Assembly: GCF_003688495.1 (NCBI RefSeq) | Contig: NZ_REFH01000007.1 | Location: 496,001 to 560,000, forward strand | Length of the DNA stretch: 64,000 nucleotides | Direction: 5' to 3' | Origin: Flavobacterium weaverense | GTDB taxonomy: Bacteria; Bacteroidota; Bacteroidia; Flavobacteriales; Flavobacteriaceae | Shown: piece by piece, positions 36,535 to 45,705 of the stretch | Position numbering within the stretch: position 1 is the first letter of the stretch | Layout: every line of letters starts with the position of its first letter | Position numbers and translations under genes: made by a program | The notes under the pieces: generated by a model | The model's database searches: none | What the model saw: the letters and a program-made list of their open reading frames with translations, nothing else | Told to the model about the DNA's origin: nothing

Positions 36535-37245
36535 TTACAGCCTCTTATCTTGCATTGCAAAAACCTTTTGTAATAATACTGAGGTTCTAGAACTTATGTT
36601 GGTTCGAATGTTTTTTTCCTCTACTGCTACCATTTTAAAAACACCATTCATTGCTTGATTTGTTACATAATCAGTCAAGTCAGGATTTACTTTGTTAACC
36701 AATGGAATGCTGTTATACTTAGTAATAATATTTGCCCAAACTTTATCAGCGCCTACTTTTGTAAATGAGTTTTTGATTACGGGATTAAATTTTCCATAAA
36801 GAGCAGTCGAAGTGCTATTTTGTAAATAATTAGTCGCTGAGTTTTGACTTCCCATCAAAATTGTTTTAGCATCCATAAAAGTCATATTACGAACTGCGTC
36901 GATAAATATCGGAGTTGCTTCTTTCACTGCATCTTCAGCAGCACGATTTAAAACTTTAAGTCCTTCATCAGCTAATGAGCTTAGTCCTAATTTTCTTAAT
37001 CCAGCGTCAACTTTTCTAAGTTCTTCAGGCATTAAAATCTTTACTGCTTCGTTTCTATAAAACCCATCAGTAGCGGTAAGTTTTGTTACTTGCTTCGTAA
37101 TTCCGTTGTTTAAGGCTTCTTTTAATCCTCCTGCAATATCAATTCCATTTACGCCTTGTGTTTGCGGGAATTGGTTCATTACTTGTTGCATTTCAGCGCA
37201 GCCCGAAAGAGAGACAGCCACCATTAAAATTAAAACTTTTTTCAT
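36535..37245 (-). CDS. DUF4197 lipoprotein
   Basis: 236 residues. Signal peptide with lipobox ending at Cys16 (SLSGC-AEM). The mature helical region (GLKEALNNGITKQVTKLTA, DGFYRNEAVKILMPEELRKV, DAKTILMGSQNSATNYL, LTDYVTNQAMNGVFKMVAVEE) is characteristic of DUF4197, a family of exported helical proteins of unknown function. Single gene on the minus strand, divergent from icmF. Confidence 0.88.
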   Translation of the reverse strand: MKKVLILMVAVSLSGCAEMQQVMNQFPQTQGVNGIDIAGGLKEALNNGITKQVTKLTATDGFYRNEAVKILMPEELRKVDAGLRKLGLSSLADEGLKVLNRAAEDAVKEATPIFIDAVRNMTFMDAKTILMGSQNSATNYLQNSTSTALYGKFNPVIKNSFTKVGADKVWANIITKYNSIPLVNKVNPDLTDYVTNQAMNGVFKMVAVEEKNIRTNISSRTSVLLQKVFAMQDKRL

Positions 37246-37536
37246 TGTCTACTTATTTATTTTATTAATATTACCTCGTGGCGTTTGTAAAAATATTATT
37301 TATTCAAAAACAAAGCCATACTTTTTTTAAACACAAATTATCGATTGTTGTTTTAGTTTAGTAAATGACAATAGTGAAGCATATTTATGTAAATCTGTTT
37401 GAAGTCTGACTAAAGCTTTAGATAAAGACATATTAGTAGTAATTTAACTTTCCTTTTTATTAACAAGCGGCCGTAACTTCAGATAATCTTTAAAATAAAA
37501 TTGTAAATTGCGGTCTTAAATTATCATATTCATAAA

Positions 37537-40500
37537 ATGGAACAACAAAAACCATATATCCCCATCAATAAAGTAAGAATTGTAACCGCAGCCGCGCTTT
37601 TTGACGGCCATGATGCGGCGATTAATATCATGCGTAGAATTATTCAAACTACTGGTGTTGAGGTAATCCACTTAGGTCACGATCGAAGCGTTGAAGAGGT
37701 TGTAAATACTGCAATTCAGGAAGATGCTAATGCTATTGCAATAACTTCGTATCAAGGAGGTCACAACGAGTATTTTAAATATATGTATGATTTGCTTCAA
37801 GAAAAAGGAGCACCACAGATAAAAATATTTGGAGGAGGAGGAGGAGTTATTTTACCTTCTGAAATTGCTGATTTACAAGCATACGGAATCACACGTATCT
37901 ATGCACCAGATGATGGGCGTGCGATGGGATTGCAAGGAATGATTAACGATTTAGTGCAACAGTCAGATTTTCCAACTGGTGATAAATTGACAAATGAGTT
38001 GGAGGAATTAGAATCGAAAAATCCAACAGCCATTGCAAGAATTATTTCTGCTGCAGAGAATTTTCCTGAAATAGCAAAACCTGCATTGGAAGCTATCCAA
38101 AAAATAAATGAGAATTGCAAAACTCCCGTTCTTGGAATTACAGGAACAGGTGGAGCAGGAAAATCTTCATTAGTTGATGAATTAGTACGTCGTTTTCTTA
38201 TTGATTTTCCCGAAAAAACGATTGGTTTAATTTCAGTGGATCCTTCTAAACGTAAAACTGGTGGAGCATTATTAGGCGATAGAATTCGCATGAATGCTAT
38301 TAATAATCCTAGAGTTTATATGCGTTCCTTAGCGACACGTCAATCAAATTTGGCTTTATCTAAATATGTAGCTGACGCAATTCAAGTAATCAAAGCGGCA
38401 AATTATGATATTATAATCCTTGAAACTTCTGGTATTGGTCAATCTGATACGGAAATTATGGATCACTCTGATGTTTCATTATATGTAATGACACCAGAAT
38501 TTGGAGCTGCGACACAATTAGAAAAAATCGACATGCTTGATTTTGCTGATTTAGTAGCGTTGAATAAATTCGATAAAAGAGGTGCTTTAGATGCAATTCG
38601 GGATGTTAAAAAACAGTACCAACGTAATCATAATATGTGGGATGTTAATCCTGATGAAATGCCAGTTTTTGGTACAATAGCTTCACAGTTCAATGATCCA
38701 GGAATGAATACGCTGTACAAAGCGATTATGGATAAAGTCCATGAGAAAACAAATTCTGATTTGAAATCGACGTTCCAAATCACGCGTGAAATGAGTGAGA
38801 AAATATATGTTATTCCGCCACATAGGACGCGTTACTTATCTGAAATAGCTGAAAGCAATCGCAAATATGATGTGACAGCAGTTAATCAAGAACAAGTCGC
38901 TCAAAAATTATACGGTATATTCAAAACATTGGAAAGTGTTTCTGGAAAAGTTCCAACGATTAATAAAGTTGGAATTGATGATGATTCAGTGATGCCAACA
39001 GCAATCGAACTTGAAAAACAGGGAGCTACTGAAAACAAAATTTTCCTTAATCTTTTACTGAATCAATTCGAAAAAGTAAAAATGGATTTAGATCCGTACA
39101 ACTGGGAAATTATATTGACTTGGAATGAAAAAGTAAATAAATATAAGAATCCAGTTTATACTTTTAAAGTTCGGGATCGTGAGATTAAAATGGCTACACA
39201 TACGGAGTCACTTTCGCATTCTCAAATTCCGAAAATCGCTTTACCTAAATATCAAGCGTGGGGAGATATTCTACGATGGTGTCTGCAAGAAAATGTCCCT
39301 GGAGAATTTCCTTTTACTGCAGGATTATATCCTTTTAAAAGAGAAGGGGAAGATCCATCTAGAATGTTTGCAGGTGAAGGTGGACCGGAACGAACTAACA
39401 AGCGTTTTCATTATGTGAGTGCTGGTTTGCCAGCTAAAAGATTGTCAACTGCCTTTGATAGTGTGACTTTATATGGTAATGATCCACATGTACGTCCTGA
39501 TATTTATGGGAAAATTGGAAACGCAGGAGTCTCTATATGTTGTTTAGATGATGCTAAAAAATTGTATTCTGGTTTTGATTTAGTTCATGCGATGACATCA
39601 GTAAGTATGACTATCAATGGTCCAGCTCCTATGTTATTAGGTTTTTTTATGAATGCAGCTATCGATCAGCAATGTGAGTACTATATCAAGGAGAATGCTT
39701 TAGAAAAAGAAGTTGAGCAAAAAATAAATAAAATTTATAAAGATAAGGGAGTAGCAAGACCACATTATCAAGGAGATTTGCCAGCTGGGAATAATGGTTT
39801 AGGTTTATTCCTTCTAGGCGTAACAGGAGATTTAGTTTTGCCTCTTGAAGTTTATAATGAGATCAAAGCAAGAACACTTTCTCAAGTTCGTGGAACGGTT
39901 CAAGCAGATATTCTAAAAGAAGATCAAGCGCAAAACACTTGTATTTTCTCAACAGAATTTGCGTTGCGATTGATGGGAGATGTTCAAGAGTATTTTATTA
40001 CTAAAAATGTCAGAAACTTTTATTCAGTTTCTATTTCTGGTTACCACATTGCAGAAGCGGGAGCAAACCCGATTACACAATTAGCGTTTACACTTTCAAA
40101 TGGATTCACATATGTTGAGTACTATTTGAGCAGAGGAATGAATATTAATGATTTTGGACCTAATTTATCATTCTTCTTTTCGAATGGAGTTGATCCAGAA
40201 TATGCTGTTATTGGTCGTGTAGCGCGTAAAATTTGGGCGAAAGCCATGAAAATTAAATACGGAGCTAATGAAAGAGCACAAATGTTGAAATACCATATTC
40301 AAACATCAGGACGTTCTTTGCACGCACAAGAAATTGACTTTAATGATATTCGTACTACTTTGCAAGCATTGTATGCCATTTACGACAATTGTAATTCGTT
40401 ACATACTAATGCTTATGATGAAGCAATTACGACGCCAACAGAAGAATCAGTTCGTCGTGCAATGGCGATTCAATTGATTATTAATAAAGAGTTAGGTTTA

Positions 40501-40989
40501 GCTAAAAACGAAAATCCAATTCAAGGTGCTTTTATCATCGAAGAATTGACAGATCTTGTAGAAGCTGCAGTTTTAGCTGAATTTGATAGAATTACAGAGC
40601 GTGGTGGAGTTCTTGGTGCGATGGAAACAATGTATCAACGTTCTAAGATTCAGGAAGAGTCGTTGTATTACGAAACTTTAAAGCATACAGGTGAGTTCCC
40701 AATTATTGGTGTAAATACTTTCTTGAGTTCTAAAGGTTCTCCAACGGTTATTCCTGCTGAGGTTATTCGTGCAACGGAAGAAGAAAAACAATATCAAATT
40801 ACGATGTTGAATAATTTACATCAGTCGAATCAAGATAAAGTTAAACAGCAGCTGAACGATATACAGGAAGCGGCTATTAAAAATGAAAACTTATTTGACC
40901 ATCTGATGGAAGCAACTAAAGTGTGTTCTTTAGGCCAAATTACAGCTGCTTTATTTGAAGTGGGCGGTCAGTATAGAAGAAATATGTAA
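37537..40989 (+). CDS. icmF: Fused isobutyryl-CoA mutase (adenosylcobalamin-dependent)
   Basis: 1150 residues in the IcmF order. N-terminal B12-binding domain (about 10-145) with lower-axial His25 in LFDGHDAA and the GGGGGV loop; a MeaB-like G-protein chaperone domain (about 165-420) with P-loop GTGGAGKSS and [11 protein letters not shown]; then the mutase TIM-barrel (about 560-1150) with [20 protein letters not shown] and [12 protein letters not shown]. The fusion and this active-site segment separate IcmF from methylmalonyl-CoA mutase. It isomerises isobutyryl-CoA and n-butyryl-CoA (some members also pivalyl-CoA/isovaleryl-CoA). The built-in G domain guards cofactor loading. It is monocistronic. 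Confidence 0.93.
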   Translation: MEQQKPYIPINKVRIVTAAALFDGHDAAINIMRRIIQTTGVEVIHLGHDRSVEEVVNTAIQEDANAIAITSYQGGHNEYFKYMYDLLQEKGAPQIKIFGGGGGVILPSEIADLQAYGITRIYAPDDGRAMGLQGMINDLVQQSDFPTGDKLTNELEELESKNPTAIARIISAAENFPEIAKPALEAIQKINENCKTPVLGITGTGGAGKSSLVDELVRRFLIDFPEKTIGLISVDPSKRKTGGALLGDRIRMNAINNPRVYMRSLATRQSNLALSKYVADAIQVIKAANYDIIILETSGIGQSDTEIMDHSDVSLYVMTPEFGAATQLEKIDMLDFADLVALNKFDKRGALDAIRDVKKQYQRNHNMWDVNPDEMPVFGTIASQFNDPGMNTLYKAIMDKVHEKTNSDLKSTFQITREMSEKIYVIPPHRTRYLSEIAESNRKYDVTAVNQEQVAQKLYGIFKTLESVSGKVPTINKVGIDDDSVMPTAIELEKQGATENKIFLNLLLNQFEKVKMDLDPYNWEIILTWNEKVNKYKNPVYTFKVRDREIKMATHTESLSHSQIPKIALPKYQAWGDILRWCLQENVPGEFPFTAGLYPFKREGEDPSRMFAGEGGPERTNKRFHYVSAGLPAKRLSTAFDSVTLYGNDPHVRPDIYGKIGNAGVSICCLDDAKKLYSGFDLVHAMTSVSMTINGPAPMLLGFFMNAAIDQQCEYYIKENALEKEVEQKINKIYKDKGVARPHYQGDLPAGNNGLGLFLLGVTGDLVLPLEVYNEIKARTLSQVRGTVQADILKEDQAQNTCIFSTEFALRLMGDVQEYFITKNVRNFYSVSISGYHIAEAGANPITQLAFTLSNGFTYVEYYLSRGMNINDFGPNLSFFFSNGVDPEYAVIGRVARKIWAKAMKIKYGANERAQMLKYHIQTSGRSLHAQEIDFNDIRTTLQALYAIYDNCNSLHTNAYDEAITTPTEESVRRAMAIQLIINKELGLAKNENPIQGAFIIEELTDLVEAAVLAEFDRITERGGVLGAMETMYQRSKIQEESLYYETLKHTGEFPIIGVNTFLSSKGSPTVIPAEVIRATEEEKQYQITMLNNLHQSNQDKVKQQLNDIQEAAIKNENLFDHLMEATKVCSLGQITAALFEVGGQYRRNM

Positions 40990-41027
40990 GCATATAATCA
41001 CTAATTTATAATGAATTAAGTTTTATC

Positions 41028-41058
41028 AAAAAATCCCGATCTACATCGGGATTTTATG
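41028..41058 (+). terminator. icmF terminator
   Basis: Stem AAAATCCCGAT / ATCGGGATTTT with a four-base loop (41030-41055), about 40 bases after the stop. Confidence 0.85.
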
Positions 41059-41185
41059 GTTTTGAAATATTCTTGAAAGCTATAAATTCTCTAAAAATTT
41101 CAGTTGGACGTATCTATAATAGACCATTGTTGTTAAATAATTCTAAATTCTTGATGTTAGAAATAGCAACATATTAGTTTTTAAT

Positions 41186-41193
41186 TATTTTTG
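41186..41193 (+). promoter_or_regulatory. -7 element four bases before the ATG of the 99-residue gene
   Basis: TATTTTTG, exact TAnnTTTG, followed by CGCC and the ATG at 41198. This is the same 4-base spacing as at the TrmH-like gene, implying a leaderless message. Confidence 0.55.
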
Positions 41194-41197
41194 CGCC

Positions 41198-41497
41198 ATG
41201 AAAATTAATCCAAAAAACAGTCTAACTAGTATAATGCTCATAATGAGCATGCTATTGTTTTTTGATATTTGTTTTCAAGAAATCCCCACATCTTCTGTAA
41301 TAGAATTATGCGTTGAGAACCATTCTAACGGCGATTATATTGACTCTGATTCGGAATTAAATGAAGAAGACCAATTAGTTTTTGCAAGTGAATTTTTCGC
41401 TCTACCTGAATCGATTACGCATCACAATTATTTTCATTCGACTACACGTCTGAAATTTCCTTTTTTTCCCGTTTGGCAACCGCCAAAACTTATTTAA
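41198..41497 (+). CDS. Small exported or membrane-anchored protein, function unknown
   Basis: 99 residues. One hydrophobic stretch at the N-terminus (SIMLIMSMLLFFDICF) followed by an acidic segment (GDYIDSDSELNEEDQ) and a C-terminus ending FFPVWQPPKLI. Short proteins with this aromatic/Pro-rich end occur in Flavobacteriaceae; I know no function. A -7 element directly precedes its ATG, which supports it as a real gene. The following 265 bases to the DedA-like gene hold no clear signal. Confidence 0.55.
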   Translation: MKINPKNSLTSIMLIMSMLLFFDICFQEIPTSSVIELCVENHSNGDYIDSDSELNEEDQLVFASEFFALPESITHHNYFHSTTRLKFPFFPVWQPPKLI

Positions 41498-41762
41498 TAG
41501 TCACTGACTTTTCTTAATTGTTTTTGAATCTTATTCACTTACTCCTGCAATATTTTAATTTGTACTGGGGAGTACTGTGTTTGTTAACTCAATCACATTC
41601 TTATAACTTTTTTTCAAATTTTGAAGTAAAAGAAGAAAAATTAGTGAAAGCATGTTGAACTTCCATTCCATTAAAAGCGATTAAAAGTAGATATACTCTA
41701 GGAATAGTGAAAGCGTCATTGCTTGCTAATTAGCAATAATAATACACTTAAATTTAAATAAA
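41498..41762. other. Intergenic space before the DedA-like gene
   Basis: 265 bases, AT-rich, nothing recognisable; presumably includes the promoter for the three-gene membrane cluster, but no exact TAnnTTTG is seen close to its ATG. Confidence 0.35.
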
Positions 41763-42377
41763 ATGAATTGGTTTCGAAAATTATATAATTGGGTTTTAAG
41801 TTGGGCAGAGACAAAGTATGGCATTACTGTTCTTTTCTTACTCGCATTTGCTGAATCAGTTTTTTTTCCCATTCCACCAGATGTTTTGTTGATTGCTTTA
41901 GCTTTAGGAGCATCTTCAAAAGCTTTTAAATATGCATTTACTTGTACATTAGGCTCTGTTCTGGGGGCTTTTCTCGGTTATGCAATTGGGAACTTAGCGT
42001 GGTTAACATCAGCTGGAGAATTTTCATCTTTTGCCAATTTCTTTTTTAACAACGTTCCAGGGTTTTCAATTGAGTTGTATGAAAACATCAAAATTCTATT
42101 TACAAATTGGGATTTTTGGGTAATATTCACAGCTGGTTTCACGCCAATACCTTATAAAGTATTTACTATAACTGCTGGCGCTTTCAATATCAATTTAGGG
42201 ATGTTTGCACTTGCTTCAATTGTAAGTCGAGGAGCGCGATTTTTCCTAATAGCTTGGTTGATTTGGAAATTTGGACCAAGTATTAAAAGTTTTATAAATA
42301 AATATTTTAATCTTTTAGCCCTCAGCTTTACAATCTTTTTGATAGGAGGTTTTGTTTTAATAAAATACATAATTTAA
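41763..42377 (+). CDS. DedA/YqaA-like (VTT domain) membrane protein
   Basis: 204 residues, four or five hydrophobic helices. VTT-domain features: GITVLFLLAFAESVFFPIPP (the E-x3-P-x-P signature of the re-entrant loop), GSVLGAFLGYAIG, and GFTPIPYKVFTITAG. Proteins of this type are undecaprenyl-phosphate or lipid flippases/transporters in some bacteria; for the YqaA branch the substrate is unsettled. It begins a rightward unit with a TerC-family gene (7-base gap) and a zinc-ribbon gene (11-base gap). Confidence 0.85.
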   Translation: MNWFRKLYNWVLSWAETKYGITVLFLLAFAESVFFPIPPDVLLIALALGASSKAFKYAFTCTLGSVLGAFLGYAIGNLAWLTSAGEFSSFANFFFNNVPGFSIELYENIKILFTNWDFWVIFTAGFTPIPYKVFTITAGAFNINLGMFALASIVSRGARFFLIAWLIWKFGPSIKSFINKYFNLLALSFTIFLIGGFVLIKYII

Positions 42378-42384
42378 AATATAT

Positions 42385-43314
42385 ATGGTAATAGATAGTT
42401 TTGTTTGGATTTGCTTTTTAGGTTTTGTCCTATTAATGTTGGCTTTAGATTTAGGTGTTTTTCATCGAAAATCTCACGAGGTTAAAATAAAAGAAGCACT
42501 TGTTTGGAGTGCAGTTTGGATTAGCCTTGCATTAATTTTCAACTACGGAATTTACGTTTTCTTAGGCAAACAGAAAGCAATAGAGTTTTTAACAGGTTAC
42601 GTCATCGAAAAGTCCTTAAGTATAGATAATCTTTTTGTATTCATAATGCTCTTTACGTATTTTAAGGTAGAAGCTAAATACCAACATAAAGTTCTGTTTT
42701 GGGGAATATTAGGTGCGTTAGCAATGCGCGCAGTTTTCATTTTTGCGGGCGTAGCGTTGATAAGTAAGTTTCATTGGATTATTTATATTTTTGGAATCTT
42801 ATTAGTTGTTACAGGAATCAAAATGCTCTTTCATAAAGATGAAGATATACAACCGGATAAAAATCCTTTAGTTAGACTCTTTAAGAAGTTTTATCCTGTG
42901 TCTAAAGAGTCTCATGGTAGTAAATTCTTTGTAAAGATCGATGGAAAGCGATTTGCTACACCTTTATTTGTTGTGCTTTTGATAGTTGAATTTACTGACT
43001 TGATTTTTGCTGTGGATTCCATACCGGCTATTCTCGCTATCACAGATGATACCTTTATAATTTTTACTTCAAATGTTTTTGCAATACTAGGTTTAAGAGC
43101 ACTGTACTTTGCTTTAGCTGGAATTACAAAATATTTCCATTACTTAAAATATGGTTTATCAGCAATTCTAGTTTTTGTTGGAATAAAAATGACAATCGTC
43201 GACTTCTACAAAATTCCAATTTTGTATTCATTACTGGCGATAACAGGAATTTTACTAATTTCTGTTTTGCTTTCCATTGCTTTTCCAAAAAAAAATGATT
43301 TAATAAATAATTAA
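42385..43314 (+). CDS. TerC/Alx family membrane protein (first copy)
   Basis: 309 residues with about nine hydrophobic helices. TerC signatures: ALDLGVFHRKSHEV, IEKSLSIDNLFVF (metal-site Asp/Asn), and EFTDLIFAVDSIPAILAI with FTSNVFAILGLRALYF. This family exports Mn2+ (Alx, MeeF/MeeY) or supports metal/tellurite resistance and protein secretion. It is the middle gene of the DedA-TerC-zinc-ribbon unit. A second, distinct TerC gene is 1.1 kb away on the opposite strand. Confidence 0.93.
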   Translation: MVIDSFVWICFLGFVLLMLALDLGVFHRKSHEVKIKEALVWSAVWISLALIFNYGIYVFLGKQKAIEFLTGYVIEKSLSIDNLFVFIMLFTYFKVEAKYQHKVLFWGILGALAMRAVFIFAGVALISKFHWIIYIFGILLVVTGIKMLFHKDEDIQPDKNPLVRLFKKFYPVSKESHGSKFFVKIDGKRFATPLFVVLLIVEFTDLIFAVDSIPAILAITDDTFIIFTSNVFAILGLRALYFALAGITKYFHYLKYGLSAILVFVGIKMTIVDFYKIPILYSLLAITGILLISVLLSIAFPKKNDLINN

Positions 43315-43325
43315 AAATAAATATT

Positions 43326-43571
43326 ATGAATTGTCCCACATGTAAAATTGCCCTTGTTATGTCAGACAGACAAGGAATTGAAATCGATTATTGTCCAGAA
43401 TGCAGAGGAATTTGGCTAGATAGAGGCGAACTTGACAAGATAATTGAACGATCGACTACAGAGTCAAAAACAATTGTTAGTCCGCCGAATCAATCCTACG
43501 GTAATAATTCTCAACAAGGTTATTATAAAGATCACAAGAAGAAACATTGGTTGAACGAATTGTTTGACTAA
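43326..43571 (+). CDS. Zinc-ribbon protein (TFIIB-type)
   Basis: 81 residues. Two CxxC pairs: NCPTC (3-6) and YCPECRGIWLDRGEL, which with WLDRGEL is the zf-TFIIB motif found in small bacterial proteins often encoded beside membrane transporters. The rest is a Ser/Gln/Asn-rich linker and a basic tail (DHKKKHWLNELFD). It is the last gene of the DedA-TerC unit and is followed by a strong terminator. Function is unknown. Confidence 0.85.
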   Translation: MNCPTCKIALVMSDRQGIEIDYCPECRGIWLDRGELDKIIERSTTESKTIVSPPNQSYGNNSQQGYYKDHKKKHWLNELFD

Positions 43572-43582
43572 CACTTAATTTA

Positions 43583-43622
43583 AAACCGCATTATATTTTA
43601 TATGATGCGGTTTTTTTTTTTC
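43583..43622 (+). terminator. Terminator of the DedA-TerC-zinc-ribbon unit
   Basis: Stem AAACCGCAT / ATGCGGTTT plus an extended AT part (43583-43613) followed by ten T. Confidence 0.92.
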
Positions 43623-43828
43623 GAAATTAAATATAGATTCTTGTAAATTTTCCTTTGGCTTAAAGCCAAAAACAACTAATAAAAATTACAAATTGTACTT
43701 GAAAAAATGAATTTTTAAAAGAAAATAAATAAATTTTTTAGTATCATTATTCTATTGTTTACTAGTAGTTTATAGTTTTATTTTGTTGATTATTTGATCA
43801 TTCGTACTATTGCTTTAGTATACAATAG
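43623..43828. other. Intergenic sequence upstream of the 167-residue lipoprotein gene
   Basis: AT-rich; the 315-base space from 43572 contains the strong terminator at its left end and a -7 element at its right end, nothing else visible. Confidence 0.35.
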
Positions 43829-43836
43829 TAACTTTG
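43810..43836 (+). promoter_or_regulatory. Promoter of the 167-residue lipoprotein gene
   Basis: TTG (43810-43812), 16 bases, TAACTTTG (43829-43836); the spacer is short for the consensus, so the -33 assignment is weak. Confidence 0.45.
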
Positions 43837-43886
43837 GCACAATTAGTGGATATAGTTTTTTAGAAAAAATATAAAAACCACAAATT

Positions 43887-44390
43887 ATGAAAAAAATTAC
43901 CTTGTTGTTAGCTTTCATCGGGATGATGACACTACAAAGTTGTGAAGTAACAGAAGTTTATGATTCGCCAGTAAGTAATAATCCTAGAACAGAAGTGTTT
44001 GAAGTTACAGCGTCATTTAATTCTAATAATAATTATACTAAGTTGGTTGTATTTGATCCGCCAATTTACGCTAACGATTCTGTTTTAATGTATCATTTAT
44101 ATGAAGTTGTAAACGGGCAAGACGTTTGGAAATTAATGCCTCAGACATACTATTTTAATGATGGAGGAGCGCTTGATTACAATTATGACTTTACAAGATT
44201 CAATGCTAAAATATCTCTTTCAGCTAATTTTAATTTAAACACTTTAGCTTCTAGCTGGACTCAAAATCAAACTTTCAGATTAGTAATTATACCTGATGGA
44301 TTTGCTAAAACAGTCAATAAAAATAATATTGATTCCGTTATGTCCGCTTTAAAAGTTAGCAAAAGCGAAGTTAAAAAGATAAGCTTGTAA
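43887..44390 (+). CDS. Lipoprotein, function unknown
   Basis: 167 residues. Signal with lipobox at Cys19 (TLQSC-EVT). The mature part is beta-rich (FEVTASFNSNNNYTKLVVF, SVLMYHLYEV, QTFRLVIIPDGFAK) and ends in a short amphipathic helix. Similar small lipoproteins occur across Flavobacteriaceae without known role. Single gene; it converges on the second TerC gene, sharing a perfect 19-bp hairpin terminator. Confidence 0.72.
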   Translation: MKKITLLLAFIGMMTLQSCEVTEVYDSPVSNNPRTEVFEVTASFNSNNNYTKLVVFDPPIYANDSVLMYHLYEVVNGQDVWKLMPQTYYFNDGGALDYNYDFTRFNAKISLSANFNLNTLASSWTQNQTFRLVIIPDGFAKTVNKNNIDSVMSALKVSKSEVKKISL

Positions 44391-44400
44391 GTTCTACTTT

Positions 44401-44440
44401 AACAAAAAAAGGGAAATCATTTGATTTCCCTTTTTTTGTT
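44401..44440. terminator. Bidirectional terminator
   Basis: A 19-bp perfect stem (44401-44419 with 44422-44440, core AAAGGGAAATCA) and a TT loop, with runs of A and T as the outer arms. Serves the convergent genes on both sides. Confidence 0.93.
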
Positions 44441-44459
44441 TACGATCATTTATAAATAT

Positions 44460-45407
44460 TTAAAGTGCTTCTTTACTGCTTTTTCTCAGTGAGATTACAA
44501 TTCCAAGAATAAGTGAAACTGCTATAAAAGCTAAAGAAACCCATTCTGGTAGTTTAATGAAATCGTGTAGTAGCATTTTGACTCCCACAAAGCTTAAAAT
44601 AGCGATAAGACTGTATTCTAAATAACTAAATTTAGCAAGCATATTAGCGAGGAAAAAGTACATAGACCTCAATCCTAAGATTGCAAAAATATTCGAACTG
44701 AAAACAAGAAATGGATCATTTGTAATTGCAAGAATAGCTGGGACACTATCAATTGCAAAAACGACATCCATCACCTCAATAACTACAAGCGCTACAAATA
44801 ATGGTGTTGCGGCGGTAATATGCCTTCTTTTTACAAAAAAATGTTCTTTGTCAATATGGTTTGATATTGGAACAATCTTTTTAAGCATTTTATAAACGAA
44901 TGATTTTTTAGGTTCAAATTGGTCGTCGTCACCGCTAAATAACATTTTCATAGCTGTGTAGATTAGAAATGCTCCAAATATATAAGTCATCCAAGAGAAT
45001 TTATTGATCAGCATAACGCCAAAAAATATCATAAGACCTCTAAATATTATCGCACCTAATATTCCCCAAAACAAAACACGATGCTGATATTTTTGCGGTA
45101 TTTTAAAAGCAGCAAATATTATCGCAATGACAAAAATGTTATCAATACTTAGTGATAGTTCAATAAGATAACCTGTAATAAACTTTATCGCTGCAGTTGC
45201 AGGTTGTAATCCATCAGGATTTGCTATATAGTTCGTACTGTAAAGCCAGTAAATAACTCCAGAGAACATAAATGACAATGTTACCCATATAGCAGTCCAC
45301 TTTCCTGCTTCTTTTGTACTAATGATATGTGGTGTTTTATTGAAAACACCTAAATCAAGTGCTAGAAATATTAAAACAGCGATTAAAAAAAGAATCCAGA
45401 CAATCAT
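44460..45407 (-). CDS. TerC/Alx family membrane protein (second copy)
   Basis: 315 residues, about nine hydrophobic helices. Same signature set as the copy at 42385: LALDLGVFNKTPH, IELSLSIDNIFVIAI, EVMDVVFAIDSVPAILAI, FSSNIFAILGLRSMYFF. It differs in an insertion in the first periplasmic loop (LYSTNYIANPDGLQPATAA). Identity to the first copy is moderate by eye, so they are diverged paralogues rather than a recent duplication. Single gene on the minus strand. Confidence 0.92.
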   Translation of the reverse strand: MIVWILFLIAVLIFLALDLGVFNKTPHIISTKEAGKWTAIWVTLSFMFSGVIYWLYSTNYIANPDGLQPATAAIKFITGYLIELSLSIDNIFVIAIIFAAFKIPQKYQHRVLFWGILGAIIFRGLMIFFGVMLINKFSWMTYIFGAFLIYTAMKMLFSGDDDQFEPKKSFVYKMLKKIVPISNHIDKEHFFVKRRHITAATPLFVALVVIEVMDVVFAIDSVPAILAITNDPFLVFSSNIFAILGLRSMYFFLANMLAKFSYLEYSLIAILSFVGVKMLLHDFIKLPEWVSLAFIAVSLILGIVISLRKSSKEAL

Positions 45408-45633
45408 AATTTAAAGTATTTAGGTAATTTTTTTTTTTTGTAAAGATACTTTTTGGTTTTATATGTTGGTTAGATATTTTACCTAAAAGCTATCGTTCAC
45501 ATAATTTTATCTCTTTTTAAGCTAATGCTTTATAAAATGATGCTTTTATCTATTACAGAAGCTATATTAATGCTAGATTTTTATTGGCATTATATAAAAA
45601 TTTACTTCAAAACGTAAAAAAAATGGGGGTTGC

Positions 45634-45665
45634 TTGCTGTAAAAGTGACAAATAAATTATATTTG
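45634..45665 (+). promoter_or_regulatory. Promoter of type III glutamine synthetase
   Basis: TTG (45634-45636), 21 bases, TATATTTG (45658-45665), 40 bases before the ATG. Confidence 0.65.
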
Positions 45666-45705
45666 CATGAGATTAGTAGGGGTCTAACTAAATTAAATCA
45701 ATTTT

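Noticed and set aside
41198-41220. The 99-residue gene and the gene at 59617 both begin MKINPKN
   Set aside because: The rest of the two proteins is unrelated; the shared start is likely chance with common codons.
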